Shown here piece after piece: positions 29,730-40,200 of a stretch of 64,000 nt of DNA (positions within the stretch are counted from its first letter, which is position 1; the number at the start of each line of letters is the position of its first letter). This DNA is from Desulfovibrio gilichinskyi (GTDB lineage Bacteria > Desulfobacterota > Desulfovibrionia > Desulfovibrionales > Desulfovibrionaceae). A program made the translations under genes and the position numbers. The DNA lies in contig NZ_FWZU01000001.1 in NCBI RefSeq assembly GCF_900177375.1, forward strand, positions 989,314 to 1,053,313. Direction: 5' to 3'. A model generated the notes under the pieces. It was not told the DNA's origin and did not search any database. It saw nothing but the letters and a program-made list of their open reading frames with translations.

Positions 29730-31118
29730 TTAGCTCCTCAAAAAAGTACTGAAAGCAAGTTTTGTTGCATAAATATCAGCTTTGCTTGTCAGTTCAAAAG
29801 GGCTGTGCATAGAGAGAACCGGAGGCCCGAAATCGATAACATCCATTCCGTAAACAGCTAAGAACTTCGCAACAGTTCCGCCGCCGCCGATATCGACCTT
29901 GCCGAGTTCAGCCATCTGCCATGGAACTTCTGCTTCGCCGAGGATGTTGCGCAACCAGCCCACATATTCGGCATGAGCATCATTTGCCCCGACCTTTCCT
30001 CTGTGTCCGGTAAATTTGCAGAAACACGGCCCGAAACCGAGATAAGCTGAGTTAAGCTTTTCATGCACATCCTGATAGTCTGGATCAATAGCGGCATGTA
30101 CATCGGTTGAAAGAGCTTTACCCGCCATCATAATACGGGACATCTTCATGCCCGGTTCCCATGCTTCAATGAGATCTTCCATGCAATATTCAAAGAAAAG
30201 GGATTTAGCTCCGGTTGAACCTTCGGAACCGATTTCTTCTTTATCGTAGAACAATACGACCTGTGCATGATCCGGCTCAGGTTCGGAAAGAAATGCTTCA
30301 AGAGCTAAAAATACGCAGGAGCGGTCATCCTGTCCGTATCCGCCGATCATGGACTTATCGAGTCCCACGTAGCGGGCAGGTCCGGCAGGCACGATGTGCA
30401 TTTCAGAGCTGAAAAGATCAGCTTCGACAATGCCGTATTTCTCATTCAAAATTTCAAGCATTTTGAGTTTAACGGACGGTGCGAAAGTTTCAGTGCTGTC
30501 GTCACCTTCTTCTTTGGTGAAAGAAAGGGAATGTCCCATGACGATATTTAATTTTTCAGCTTCAAAGGCATCGGTGACCTTTTTTTCAACCTGCTTGTAA
30601 GCAAGGTGAGGCAGAAGGTCTAAAATTGTAAGGACTGGATCGCTGGGATCTTCACCTATTACAATATTAACTTTTTCACCGTTAGTTTTTACGACTAATC
30701 CGTGCAGAGCCAGCGGACGGGCAAGCCACTGATATTTTCTGATTCCGCCGTAATAATGGGTTTTAGCCATGCCGATGCCGAGGTCGTCATAAATAGGATG
30801 CTGTTTCAGATCAAGGCGTGGAGTGTCTGCGTGAGCACCGACTAGTCTGAATCCATTGGAAAGAGTCTTTTTACCTTTGCGTGCAATAAAGATGGTCTTA
30901 TTTTTAAATGAACGGAAGCAGCTGTCGGAACCGATGTAATCACTGAATCCGGCTTCAATCAGAACTTCTTCTACATATTTAATAGTTTCACGCTCAGTTT
31001 TGCAGCGGCTTAGAAAATCAATGTACCGCGCAGCAAGATCATTCATGCCCTGCTGATGTTCTTCATCCTGATATAATTCCCAGCAACTTTTAGTTTTATG
31101 TTCAAGCAATTTGTTCAT
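29730..31118 (-). CDS. M18-family aminopeptidase
   Basis: The 462-residue protein matches M18 (aspartyl aminopeptidase/ApeB type) zinc peptidases. Metal and catalytic segments are visible: VGAHADTPRLDLK, GQDDRSCVFLA, DKEEIGSEGSTG, DVHAAIDPDYQD and the late LSMHSPFELTS. It trims N-terminal residues from peptides in the cytoplasm. It lies between selA (11 bases upstream) and selB (one base downstream) on the same strand, an odd insertion in the Sec operon with no known link to selenium. Confidence 0.92.
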   Translation of the reverse strand: MNKLLEHKTKSCWELYQDEEHQQGMNDLAARYIDFLSRCKTERETIKYVEEVLIEAGFSDYIGSDSCFRSFKNKTIFIARKGKKTLSNGFRLVGAHADTPRLDLKQHPIYDDLGIGMAKTHYYGGIRKYQWLARPLALHGLVVKTNGEKVNIVIGEDPSDPVLTILDLLPHLAYKQVEKKVTDAFEAEKLNIVMGHSLSFTKEEGDDSTETFAPSVKLKMLEILNEKYGIVEADLFSSEMHIVPAGPARYVGLDKSMIGGYGQDDRSCVFLALEAFLSEPEPDHAQVVLFYDKEEIGSEGSTGAKSLFFEYCMEDLIEAWEPGMKMSRIMMAGKALSTDVHAAIDPDYQDVHEKLNSAYLGFGPCFCKFTGHRGKVGANDAHAEYVGWLRNILGEAEVPWQMAELGKVDIGGGGTVAKFLAVYGMDVIDFGPPVLSMHSPFELTSKADIYATKLAFSTFLRS

Positions 31119-31129
31119 ATCTAATCCTT

Positions 31130-32536
31130 TTATTTATCGAGGTTAAGGGCCTGTGCAATAGATTCAGCCGCCATATGATATTCAATTTGTGTAAGAGTTC
31201 TTGGATCAAGACAAAAAGCTTCATCTTCAATGCGCCCTACAAGCGGCGGTTCTGATGAAAGCAACCGTTCTTTCAGTTCCGGCACGGACATATCGCCCTG
31301 CGGAACAACCGTTACCAGAAATGTTTTTAAATCCTGTTCAGGAAATGCGCCGCCTCCGACTCTGGAAACGCCTTCCCGAACATCAATAGCAACACTGTCA
31401 CCCAGAAATCTATCTAAAACACGGGATAAAGATTGCGCTCTAAGCTTAAGCGATTCCGGCTTTTCCATGATCATGCGTAAGGTGGGGACTTCTTGCATAG
31501 CGGTTTCCTGGTCCAGATAAAGCCGTAAAGTGGCTTCCAGAGCCGCCAGAGTCATTTTATCGATTCGAACCACTCTGTTCAGCGGATTCTTTTTGATCAT
31601 ATCGATATATTTCTTTTTACCGACAATGATTCCGGCCTGCGGGCCGCCAAGGACTTTATCACCGGAGAAGGAAACAACATCCACGCCTTCTGAAACGACT
31701 TCCTGCACTGTCGGCTCACGCATTAAACCAAGACCTGCAAAGTTTGTAAGATTACCGCTACCGAGGTCTTCATAAACAGGCAGGTCGTACTTAATACCCA
31801 GTTCTACCAGCTCACCGCCGGAAACTTCCTTAGTAAAACCGATCACCCTGAAGTTCGAGGTATGAACCTTCATAAGCAGAGCGGTTTTTTCGTTGATTGC
31901 ACTTTCGTAATCACGCAGGTGAGTTCTATTGGTAGCACCTACTTCATGCAGAATGGCTCCGCTCTTGACCATTACATCAGGAATGCGAAATGATCCGCCG
32001 ATCTCAACCAGTTGACCGCGTGAAACAACAGCTTCACGGCCCGCGGCAAGAGTTTCTAAAGTGATAAGAACTGCCGAGGCATTATTATTCACAACCAGTG
32101 CGGATTCTGCGCCGGTAATATCGCAGATAAGCTTTTCAACGTGGCTGTAGCGGCTGCCCCGCTCGCCTGTTTTCAGATCAAATTCAAGATTTGAATAAGC
32201 TCCGCAAGCCTCCGTAACAGCTTTAACCGCAGAGTCCGCAAGTATTGAGCGGCCCAGATTAGTATGAACAACCACGCCGGTAGCATTCAGCACTCTACGA
32301 AAATGCGGACGTACACCCGCGCGAACATGGCAAATCAAACGCGGAAAAAGAGCATCAAGCGAGAGCTGATCCTCATCTGTAATAATTGCAAATTTGATTT
32401 CTTCGCGGCACACATTAAGAAAACCGTTAACCAGATCTCTAATAAGAGGACGCGGGGCTTTACTCATCTCCCCTTCCTGCTCCAGTCTGGTAAGAACTGA
32501 GTCAACTGACGGCAACAATTTAAAAAGATTAGACAA
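31130..32536 (-). CDS. selA: L-seryl-tRNA(Sec) selenium transferase
   Basis: SelA converts seryl-tRNA-Sec to selenocysteyl-tRNA-Sec with selenophosphate. The 468-residue protein has the family's N-terminal tRNA-binding region and a PLP fold with the cofactor lysine in VVSFSGDKVLGGPQAG (~residue 295). Other signatures are VVHTNLGRS and SNLEFDLKTGERGSR. It is followed by the M18 peptidase gene and selB. selC and selD are not seen in the window. Confidence 0.97.
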   Translation of the reverse strand: MSNLFKLLPSVDSVLTRLEQEGEMSKAPRPLIRDLVNGFLNVCREEIKFAIITDEDQLSLDALFPRLICHVRAGVRPHFRRVLNATGVVVHTNLGRSILADSAVKAVTEACGAYSNLEFDLKTGERGSRYSHVEKLICDITGAESALVVNNNASAVLITLETLAAGREAVVSRGQLVEIGGSFRIPDVMVKSGAILHEVGATNRTHLRDYESAINEKTALLMKVHTSNFRVIGFTKEVSGGELVELGIKYDLPVYEDLGSGNLTNFAGLGLMREPTVQEVVSEGVDVVSFSGDKVLGGPQAGIIVGKKKYIDMIKKNPLNRVVRIDKMTLAALEATLRLYLDQETAMQEVPTLRMIMEKPESLKLRAQSLSRVLDRFLGDSVAIDVREGVSRVGGGAFPEQDLKTFLVTVVPQGDMSVPELKERLLSSEPPLVGRIEDEAFCLDPRTLTQIEYHMAAESIAQALNLDK

Positions 32537-32576
32537 TTATTACTCCTAAAATCTTTGATGTCCAAAGGGGCGTATA

Positions 32577-33809
32577 TTACTGCTTTATTAAAAAACTCGG
32601 GTACTTTGTATAAAAAGCTGAGAGTAAATACAAGGAACCGCATACTAGTACCGTACCGTCACCGGACGGCAGCAAGGATAAAGCTTCATCAAGCGACTCT
32701 GCTGTTATCACAGTCGGCCCCAGCCGCTCTGTAAAATCTTCAGGCAAACAGGCTCTTTCATTTTCAGGCAGACCACAAGTTATGATCGGCCCTTTGGTCA
32801 ATCCTAATAAGATGTCTTTCACGGGTGCTATATTCTTATCTTTCATGCAGGAAAACACAATCGCATCGAGCACAATTTCCGATCTTTTTAATTCATGCTC
32901 AAGAGCTTTAAATGCATGGAAATTATGCGCACCATCCAGAATATATGTTCGATCAGTCTTGGCAATTTGCAATCTTCCGGGAATAAATGCTTTTTTAACA
33001 CCTTCGCGGACATGAGTTTCATTAAACTCCAGACCTTTTTTATCGCAAAAAACAGACCATGCACATGCAGCTAAATGAGCATTCTGCATTTGGTGAACGC
33101 CTGTTAAAGTAGGTGATAAATCAGAAACTCCGCCCATTTTCTCGGCAAGATAGAATTTAACCCCAAGCTGCGCGGCGCGAGAGCGCAGAACATTCATAGC
33201 TTCATCTGTCTGTATAGATGTAACAGCAAGACCGCATCGTTGCATTGCATCAGCCTTATCAGCGGCAATAAGCTCGATAGTCGCGCCAAGTATTTTTTCA
33301 TGGTCCAGACCGATAGGAGTGAACACTGTCATATCAGGATCTATAGTAGTAGTCGCGTCATAACGTCCGCCAAGCCCTGCTTCCATCACCGCAAGGTCAA
33401 CACCGTGTTCTTTAAATGCTACTAATGCCATACAGGTAAGCAGTTCAAAATATGTCAGCCCGAGATCAGGCCCTATTTCCATTACCCTGTTCGCAAGGTG
33501 GCACCACTCCTCTTCTGACAGCATCTGACAATCAATCGTCAGCCGCTCGCGAGGAGTCACAAAGTGCGGAGAAGTGAAACTCCCGACTTTTAGACCGTAC
33601 TCCATAGCTATATTTGTTAAATAAGTTGAGGTTGAGCCTTTCCCGTTAGTTCCAACCACATGGATAACAGGAAAATCCCCTTTAGACCCCCATTTACATA
33701 CAAATTCTTCCATTCTACCTAGGCTTAAATCCATATGAAAAAGGCCCAGTTTATCCAGATAATCGCTAAATTCTAAAAAATTATTAAATTTCAAGGTATC
33801 ACCATTCAT
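32577..33809 (-). CDS. folC: Folylpolyglutamate/dihydrofolate synthase
   Basis: The 410-residue Mur-ligase-like protein has the ATP loop HVVGTNGKGSTSTYL and the family segments GSFTSPHFVTPRERL, EAGLGGRYDATT and ILDGAHNFHA. It adds glutamate to dihydropteroate and folates. It is the first gene of the minus-strand run leading into selA (40 bases). Confidence 0.94.
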   Translation of the reverse strand: MNGDTLKFNNFLEFSDYLDKLGLFHMDLSLGRMEEFVCKWGSKGDFPVIHVVGTNGKGSTSTYLTNIAMEYGLKVGSFTSPHFVTPRERLTIDCQMLSEEEWCHLANRVMEIGPDLGLTYFELLTCMALVAFKEHGVDLAVMEAGLGGRYDATTTIDPDMTVFTPIGLDHEKILGATIELIAADKADAMQRCGLAVTSIQTDEAMNVLRSRAAQLGVKFYLAEKMGGVSDLSPTLTGVHQMQNAHLAACAWSVFCDKKGLEFNETHVREGVKKAFIPGRLQIAKTDRTYILDGAHNFHAFKALEHELKRSEIVLDAIVFSCMKDKNIAPVKDILLGLTKGPIITCGLPENERACLPEDFTERLGPTVITAESLDEALSLLPSGDGTVLVCGSLYLLSAFYTKYPSFLIKQ

Positions 33810-33858
33810 TTTTTACTTGACCGAATCTAAAAGCTCGCATAAAAGAATCTTCTCTTGA

Positions 33859-33935
33859 GCGGCAGTAGCTCAGTTGGATAGAGCAACGGCCTTCTAAGCC
33901 GTTGGCCGAGAGTTCGAATCTTTCCTGCCGCACCA
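33859..33935 (+). tRNA. tRNA-Arg (TCT)
   Basis: Acceptor stem GCGGCAG / CTGCCGC, D-arm AGCTCAGTTGGATAGAGC, anticodon loop CTTCTAA (anticodon TCT), T-loop TTCGAAT and encoded CCA (33933-33935) fit tRNA-Arg. It borders a gene-free stretch and the fimbrial locus. Confidence 0.95.
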
Positions 33936-33948
33936 CCGATAATTCAAA

Positions 33949-33981
33949 GGGTTACGAGTTAAAACTTGTAACCCTTTTTTT
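33949..33981 (+). terminator. Intrinsic terminator after tRNA-Arg
   Basis: GGGTTACGAGTT pairs with AACTTGTAACCC (one G-U) around a two-base loop, followed by seven Ts. Confidence 0.88.
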
Positions 33982-34565
33982 GTGTCTAATTTCCAATTCA
34001 TCATTTTCATTTCCTATACAAAGACACAACTCAAGCTATCTACACTACTGAATCAGTGCGAAGTAATTCGCACTTGTGGAAGTGGGAGTCAAACCATTTA
34101 ACTCACAAAATCCTTTAACAACCGCAATGGACATCCGCCGCTACGTGCGCTAACTTATTGGGACCAATTTATATGACCTGCACATAGTTTAATATCAAGA
34201 GCGGCCTCTGAAATAGCCGTATAGACACTTGGGAGAGTAGTTTTGAAAGAGAGCTTGTTATGTTTACTCGCAATTATATCTTAATGAGGCTATAAAATAA
34301 AAGACTGACGCTATTATCTGAGGATAAAACTTTATATCTTTACAGTATCTTATAAAGCTTAATATATTATAATATTTACATATTTTATGACAGAGACAGC
34401 TGACAAAAGTATTATACGTCACAATCCCAACACCCATTGTTAATTATTATTATTTTAAAAAGTATTTATTAGCTCTATAAAGTTCCAAACATAATGTCCG
34501 ATGAAACGAAATAAGAGACTTAGGCGATTTAAATTTTAAAACAACATTCAACGGGGAGGAATTAG
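33982..34565. other. Gene-free AT-rich stretch before the fimbrial locus
   Basis: No convincing gene is present in these 584 bases. An inverted repeat AGTGCGAA-GTAA-TTCGCACT occupies 34055-34074 and could be an operator or short hairpin. The last ~200 bases are very AT-rich and presumably contain the pilin promoter; I cannot pick a reliable -35/-10 pair. A strong GGGGAGGAA site precedes the first pilin. No integrase or repeat of the tRNA end was noticed. Confidence 0.6.
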
Positions 34566-35150
34566 ATGAAAAAAATTGTTTTTTTACTAACCTGTTCAGC
34601 GTTATTGTGTGCCAGCATGGCTTTTGCAGAAAATGCCAATTTTCAGACGTCAATTACTTTAGCCCAACCATTCTCGATTGATAGTACAGCTAATGCTGAC
34701 TTTGGAACCCTGTACACAACGGGTTCAGCTGAAACAATCACAATGAACGTTGTGCCCATTGTTCCGACTACAGCCGCTACCGTAGTACTTATCAGTACAG
34801 GTGCTTCAAAACCAACCTTGACAACTGGAGAAATTATCCGTGGAACATCTGCTCCAGTAGCATTAACCACACAGCTGCCAGGTATTATTTACGTTAAGGC
34901 TACACAAGCAAATGTGGATCTAGCTGTTTCTCTGGTCGGAACACCTACTCTGGACAAAGGTTTCTATACTGGAACAGCTACTCCTATCACCGTTTCCGGC
35001 ATCACAACTAATGTAACAGCCTTCAATAGCTTGGCTATTACTGCAGCTGATTTTGCTACACTGATGGTAGGACCAGTCCTCAGCGTACCCGCTGCTGCTG
35101 AAACAGGTACTTATACTGGAACTGTAACTGTTGATGTTACTGCAATTTAA
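34566..35150 (+). CDS. DUF4402-type fimbrial subunit, copy 1
   Basis: The 194-residue protein has a signal peptide (MKKIVFLLTCSALLCASMAFA) and a beta-rich, Thr/Ala/Val-rich mature part without cysteine. The pattern (FGTLYTTGSAETITM, GTYTGTVTVDVTAI at the C-terminus) resembles the DUF4402 family of putative pilin-like exported proteins. It is followed by a near twin, a third related protein, a PapD-like chaperone and an usher-like protein, so it is probably a major pilin. The C-terminal alternating strand could be the donor or groove strand contact. Confidence 0.72.
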   Translation: MKKIVFLLTCSALLCASMAFAENANFQTSITLAQPFSIDSTANADFGTLYTTGSAETITMNVVPIVPTTAATVVLISTGASKPTLTTGEIIRGTSAPVALTTQLPGIIYVKATQANVDLAVSLVGTPTLDKGFYTGTATPITVSGITTNVTAFNSLAITAADFATLMVGPVLSVPAAAETGTYTGTVTVDVTAI

Positions 35151-35193
35151 TTCCTAAATAATAAAACAACTATATTCAACATGGAGTAATTAA

Positions 35194-35781
35194 ATGAAAA
35201 AACTAATTCTGTTAATAACTTGTACTGCGTTATTGTGTGCCAGTATGGCCTTTGCTGAAAATACTAATTTTCAGGCATCGATTACTTTAGCCCAGCCATT
35301 CTCGATTGATAGCACAGCGAATGCGAACTTCGGCACCCTTTACACAACAGGTTCAGCTGAAACAATCACAATGAATGTTGTTCCAATCGTACCTGTTACT
35401 GACACTACATTAGTACTTGTTAGCGCTGGTGGTGGTTCTGCACCAACATTAACAACTGGAGAAATTATCCGTGGAACATCTGCTCCAGTAGCAATAACAA
35501 CCGAAACACCTGGTATTATCTATGTTGTTGCAACACAAGCAAATGTGAATCTAGCGGTTTCTCTGGTCGGCACACCTACTCTGGACAAAGGTTTCTATAC
35601 TGGAACAGCTACTCCTATCACCGTTTCCGGCATCACAACTAATGTTACAGCCTTCAACAGTCTGGCCATTCCTGCAACTCAATTTGCAACACTTATGGTA
35701 GGACCAGTTCTTAGCGTACCAGCAGCTGCTGAAACCGGTACTTATACTGGAACTGTAACTGTTGATGTTACTGCAATTTAA
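35194..35781 (+). CDS. DUF4402-type fimbrial subunit, copy 2
   Basis: This 195-residue protein is a close paralogue of the preceding one: the signal peptide, residues ~25-65 and the last ~70 residues are nearly identical, while the middle (~65-120) diverges. The duplicated unit also includes the ~45-base spacer after the stop. An ATGGAGTAA ribosome site precedes it. It presumably forms the same fibre or an alternative shaft subunit. Confidence 0.72.
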   Translation: MKKLILLITCTALLCASMAFAENTNFQASITLAQPFSIDSTANANFGTLYTTGSAETITMNVVPIVPVTDTTLVLVSAGGGSAPTLTTGEIIRGTSAPVAITTETPGIIYVVATQANVNLAVSLVGTPTLDKGFYTGTATPITVSGITTNVTAFNSLAIPATQFATLMVGPVLSVPAAAETGTYTGTVTVDVTAI

Positions 35782-36277
35782 TTCCAAAACAATTAATAAA
35801 ACAGCTATATTCATTTTAGCCATACTGGTGTGGGTGAATATAGCTGTTTACGTGTTGCTTTGTCCTAGTACTTCACACGCGGACCCTCGTATATATGTTG
35901 CGCAGAACTTAGAATTTGGTCGGGTAATTCCTCGTGCTAAAACGTTAACAATAATTATTGATGCATTAGGTTCAAAACTACCTGCCTGTGCACCTTCGAA
36001 CTCTTGTGATGTTACAGGAGGCTATGCGGGCTGTCTTTATTTTTATGATTTTGGGAATGTGCATATCAGCTTGGACTTTCCGACTTCAGTTGATTTGTAT
36101 ACCGAAGGCGGTTCAAAGGGTGCCACGTTACAACGCATGCACATGTTCAGTGACGTAGAAGCCTTTATTGAAGGAACCAGGCAAAAAGCATACTTAGGTG
36201 GAGAATTGATTACTGACTACAAGGCTTATGGAAAGACTTTGTCAGGAACAGTCAATGTCGAAATTTCAACCTACTAG
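35765..36277 (+). CDS. Third exported subunit of the fimbrial locus
   Basis: The 170-residue protein starts inside the end of copy 2 (17-base overlap), with a TTG one codon earlier as an alternative. The N-terminus is a signal peptide (SKTINK, then a long hydrophobic run, cleavage near SHA-DP). The mature part (YVAQNLEFGRVIPRAKTLTI, with two Cys in the CAPSNSCDV segment and one in GGYAGCLYF) resembles DUF4402-type proteins but differs from the two pilins, so it may be a minor or tip subunit. No ribosome site is obvious, suggesting translational coupling. Confidence 0.6.
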   Translation: MLLQFNSKTINKTAIFILAILVWVNIAVYVLLCPSTSHADPRIYVAQNLEFGRVIPRAKTLTIIIDALGSKLPACAPSNSCDVTGGYAGCLYFYDFGNVHISLDFPTSVDLYTEGGSKGATLQRMHMFSDVEAFIEGTRQKAYLGGELITDYKAYGKTLSGTVNVEISTY

Positions 36278-37130
36278 ATCATATTGGAGAACATACACCT
36301 TGCCAGCTCTACTCAAAAAAACTTTTATATCATTTTTTTTATTTTTTTCCTTTGCTTCATCAGCATATGCCGTCAGTGGAATAATGATTGACCCTATGCG
36401 CGTCGAGCTTGATGGTAATAACCGCTATGCAGTAGTGACTGTCTTTAACCAATCCAGAAAAGAACCTGTCACATATAGCATATCTACTCTGCCTATGCGC
36501 ATGAGAGAAGACGGTACACTTTATATTCCTAAAAAAATGACCAAAAGAGAAATGTTGGCTCAGTCCATGGTCAAATTCTCACCACGTACCGCTACGATAG
36601 AGCCGGACGGCAAACAAGTTGTACGAGTAGTAATCCGCAAACCGCCTAATCTTCCTGAAGGCGAATATTTTACATATATGAGAGTTGGTCCCATTTATGA
36701 TACTGCTAAAAAAGACAAAAAAGATTCACCACCTGATTTAAACACAGATGCAAGCGGTATCATTATTGATATGAAAGTAGGCATGCGCATACCTATTATG
36801 ATTTATCAGGGTGAACCAAAAGTTACGACGACTATCGACGGCCTAAAAATGGTCAAAGGGCAGACTGAAGACTCAATAGAGTTAAAATTGAAATGCAAAG
36901 GAAATCGCTCAAGTTATGTCGGAGTGTCCATATATACCATGGTAAATGGTGAAAAAAAGATTATTGCCAGCAAGCCGAGAATTGTAACCTATCTTCCGCA
37001 AGAGACCAGATTTGTTGTTTTACCTAAACTGGACAAATCTTTTAAAAATGGGAAAGTTACGGTAGAATTAACAGACTTCAATGATCGCGATAAGAAAATT
37101 ATTGATTCTAAAAGCTATACGATAAAATAA
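36255..37130 (+). CDS. PapD-like periplasmic pilus chaperone
   Basis: The protein has 291 residues from this ATG, preceded by AGGAA; an in-frame start at 36228 is less well placed. A membrane/signal segment (FISFFLFFSFASSAYA) precedes a two-domain Ig-like chaperone: first domain ISGIM-like strand then VVTVFNQSRKEPVTYSIS, and the motif TATIEPDGKQVVRVVIRKPP, where the usual PapD F-P-P-x-S is replaced by an E-P-D-G-K turn. It would hold the subunits in the periplasm. It overlaps the third subunit gene by 23 bases and is followed by a terminator. Confidence 0.75.
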   Translation: MSKFQPTRSYWRTYTLPALLKKTFISFFLFFSFASSAYAVSGIMIDPMRVELDGNNRYAVVTVFNQSRKEPVTYSISTLPMRMREDGTLYIPKKMTKREMLAQSMVKFSPRTATIEPDGKQVVRVVIRKPPNLPEGEYFTYMRVGPIYDTAKKDKKDSPPDLNTDASGIIIDMKVGMRIPIMIYQGEPKVTTTIDGLKMVKGQTEDSIELKLKCKGNRSSYVGVSIYTMVNGEKKIIASKPRIVTYLPQETRFVVLPKLDKSFKNGKVTVELTDFNDRDKKIIDSKSYTIK

Positions 37131-37165
37131 TTAAAAGAATCACCATAAGTTGATTTTTATATTAT

Positions 37166-37196
37166 GCCCCGTGCACGAAATGCACGGGGCTTTTTT
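37166..37196 (+). terminator. Intrinsic terminator between chaperone and usher-like gene
   Basis: GCCCCGTGCA / TGCACGGGGC with a CGAAA-type loop is followed by six Ts. The usher-like gene thus depends on readthrough or a weak promoter in 37200-37260 (TTGCTA at 37209, AT-rich -10 region). Confidence 0.88.
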
Positions 37197-37261
37197 ACGG
37201 CATATTTTTTGCTAGAGAGTCATGCAGGCGGAACTATTTAATAATTTTAAACAAAATTTAT

Positions 37262-40200
37262 ATGCGTTATACAAATGTCACAAGATTGCTTATTAAGAGC
37301 GGAATAGGATTGCTAGTAGCAGCTGGTATAGCGCTATTAGTGATGCAAGCTCTTAACCGTGACAACCCAAGTCAAAATTCTGACAAAAAGATTGAAGAGG
37401 CGAAACGTCCAGACTCTTCATCTATTCGCACCCCGGTAATGCCGCCTGCTGCAGACAAAACGGTTCAGCCTTCAATCTCTCCCGCAACGGAATCCGGTCC
37501 AGCGGCCGACACTGATTCTGGCGTAGGCATTAATCCAGACTCAAATTATGAGCTTGCAAAAGCAGCATTGAATAACGGAAAAAAAGATACTGAACAGATA
37601 CCACAAAAAAAATCGCAAAAACCACGTACAACTGTAAGTAGGAAAAAAAGTCCAGTCATTCCTGCGCCGACTGTAAGGCGTACGCGACCAAAAAAGAAAA
37701 ATGCAGTACGTCCAACTCCTGCGATCAAGGCAGAGAAAGAAGCACCAAGCGTTGTCCCTGCTGTTGTCCCAGCTCCGGTTGTTACACAAGAAACTACTGT
37801 TGATAGAGAACCGACGAAGGTATCTGAACTGGATACTCCGGTTTATACAAACAAAAATTTCGCCAATGAAAATCAACCGGTAGCCGAAGGAGATATTATT
37901 TTTGATGTCTTTTTACGGCATCAATTGGTCTATCGAGGATTATTTTGCCAAGGACGAGGAGGAAATCTTTTTGTACCTATTGGTGAACTTTTTAATATTT
38001 TGGGATTTGCCATTGAGGTTACGCCACAAGGAGCTGAAGGCTGGTTTATAAAAGAGAGAAGAAAATTTTCATTTTCTTTAAGTACAGGTGAAACCCTTTC
38101 GAACGGAAAACCTTATATCCTTCCGATGGACAAATTTTTCTATTTTGAAGGTGATATTTACATGGAAATAGAACAATTCAACAGCCTTTTCCCGGTGGAG
38201 ATGAAACCTGATTTTCAAAATTTGATATTATGGATTACGCCTCAAGAAAGACTCCCCAAAGAGCTTATGAAAATGCGTCAGGATGAGAGAAGAATTTATC
38301 AGGCAAAAAACGGATTACGCTATCCCCTACGCGATCTGGACTATGCTTCAATTGCTCCTCCACGTCTTGATGCAAAAATGAGCATAAGTTACCAAGATAA
38401 AAACAAAGCACAATCAACAAGCACTTCTGCTGCCGGCCTCTATCGTGGGGATCTGTTTTATATGTCCAGCTCGCTTTACGGCGCAGTTTCCTATGACCAG
38501 ACTAAAGACAAATCAAAGCTTGATTTGCATGATTTTTCATTAACGGCAGAGCGACTTTTTCTAGACAACCCATATATAGAGAAAATAACCATAGGTGATA
38601 TTATTCCTGCGTCTACACCACTTGGGTCCTCAGGAAACCTTCAACGCGGTGTAAGAGTTTCAAACATAAATCCAATGAGTTCGTCTACAAGTGACACTAG
38701 AACATTTGCAGGCAAGGGAATTCCTGGGTGGGATGTGGAGCTGTACCGAAACAATCAACTGATTGGTTTCCAGACAATTGACGTTTCCGGCAATTACTTA
38801 TTTGAAGATGTCACTCTTAATTACGGTGTTAACAGATTTAAACTTATTTTATACGGAACAGAGGGACAGCAAGAAACCAGAGAAGAAGTTGTAACAATCG
38901 GTTCACCGCTTACATTAGGTGAAGTTCAATATGACACTTCTTTTTCACAACAGGGAGTGGGCGTTTTTAACGAAGATATAAGCAAAGTTGACGATACAAA
39001 TACTCCCTTGAAAGGCACAACACTTGTAAAATCTGGTGTAAATGTCGGAATAGGAAATGGTCTCGGTGCACGCGCAGGGCTGACAATGGATACTTTTAGC
39101 GGCAAGCAGCGAACCGTAGGATCTGTAGGTTTAAGCGGCGGATACGATGTTTTTCTTGGACAACTTGACATTGGGTACTCCACATTAGACTCAACAATAC
39201 TGCAAGGTACAGTTCGTGGACAACTTGAAGGCGGACAAAGTATAAATATGGGAGCATCGTATCAATTTTCTGACCAATATATAGAAAGTAGTACTAAAAA
39301 CAATCTGCAATTTGGACTTTCTGACACCGCAGATTTTACCAAATTTTTAAAGATGTCTTACAGTGCTAATATTGCTCGCACAACACAACATACTAATTTT
39401 AATAAAGATTCTATATATTATGATCTTAGCGGATCTTTAAACTTTTTTTCAGATATCGGACATTTTAGTTCTAACCTTGGCGGCAGACTATACGAAAACA
39501 AAGTTTCTTCTGAAGAGCCAAACCTGTACGGTTCTTTTGCATTTTACAGGGGCTTTAAAGATGGCAGTATTCGCGCCAATGCAGAGTTCGGAGTGGACGA
39601 TTCAGATGAGTCATATTTAAAAACACTAAGTTCTACTGGTAATTTACGTATATCTCCAAAAATAAACACATCTGTTACGGTAAGCAAATATCTTACAGGA
39701 GAAGAACTACTTTCCGTCGGAAATACTTGGAGTTACTCACTTGGTAAAATTTCTCCATACATACAGGGAACATGGTATAACGACGACTCATATTTTCTAT
39801 ATGCCGGATTTTCACTGAGTGTTGATTTTGATCCTTCGACATATTTACCGCAACTGTCTGGCGGAGGGTCCAGCTCAGGAGGAGCTGCATGTCTGGTATA
39901 TAACGATAAAAATTATAATAATATTTTTGATAACGGAGATGAACCTCTTGAAGATGTCACCCTCAAAGCATACCAGTCAAACAAGCATACTATCACAGAT
40001 GAAAACGGCAGAGCTTTCTTATACCAGTTACCTCCTTTGCATAGCACTGACATCTCTGTGGATGAAGACATGCTTAAAGACATCCGCCTTGCCCCAAAAG
40101 GAGGAGTTGCCATAACTCCTCGCGAAGGGAAAGTGTACGATCTTGAGTTTCCATTGCATGTATGCGGTGAAATAGACGGATATGCTTACCGTATTGTTGA

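Noticed and set aside
27649..33860. tRNA-Sec (selC) near selA and selB
   Set aside because: The intergenic gaps are too short or lack an ~95-base long-arm cloverleaf; the gene must be elsewhere.
33859..33935. tRNA-Arg as the edge of an integrated island
   Set aside because: No repeat of the tRNA 3' end, no integrase and no phage genes were seen in the window.
33982..34565. Cyclic-di-GMP or other riboswitch before the pilin genes
   Set aside because: I could not find the conserved core of any riboswitch class I know, only AT-rich sequence and a short inverted repeat.
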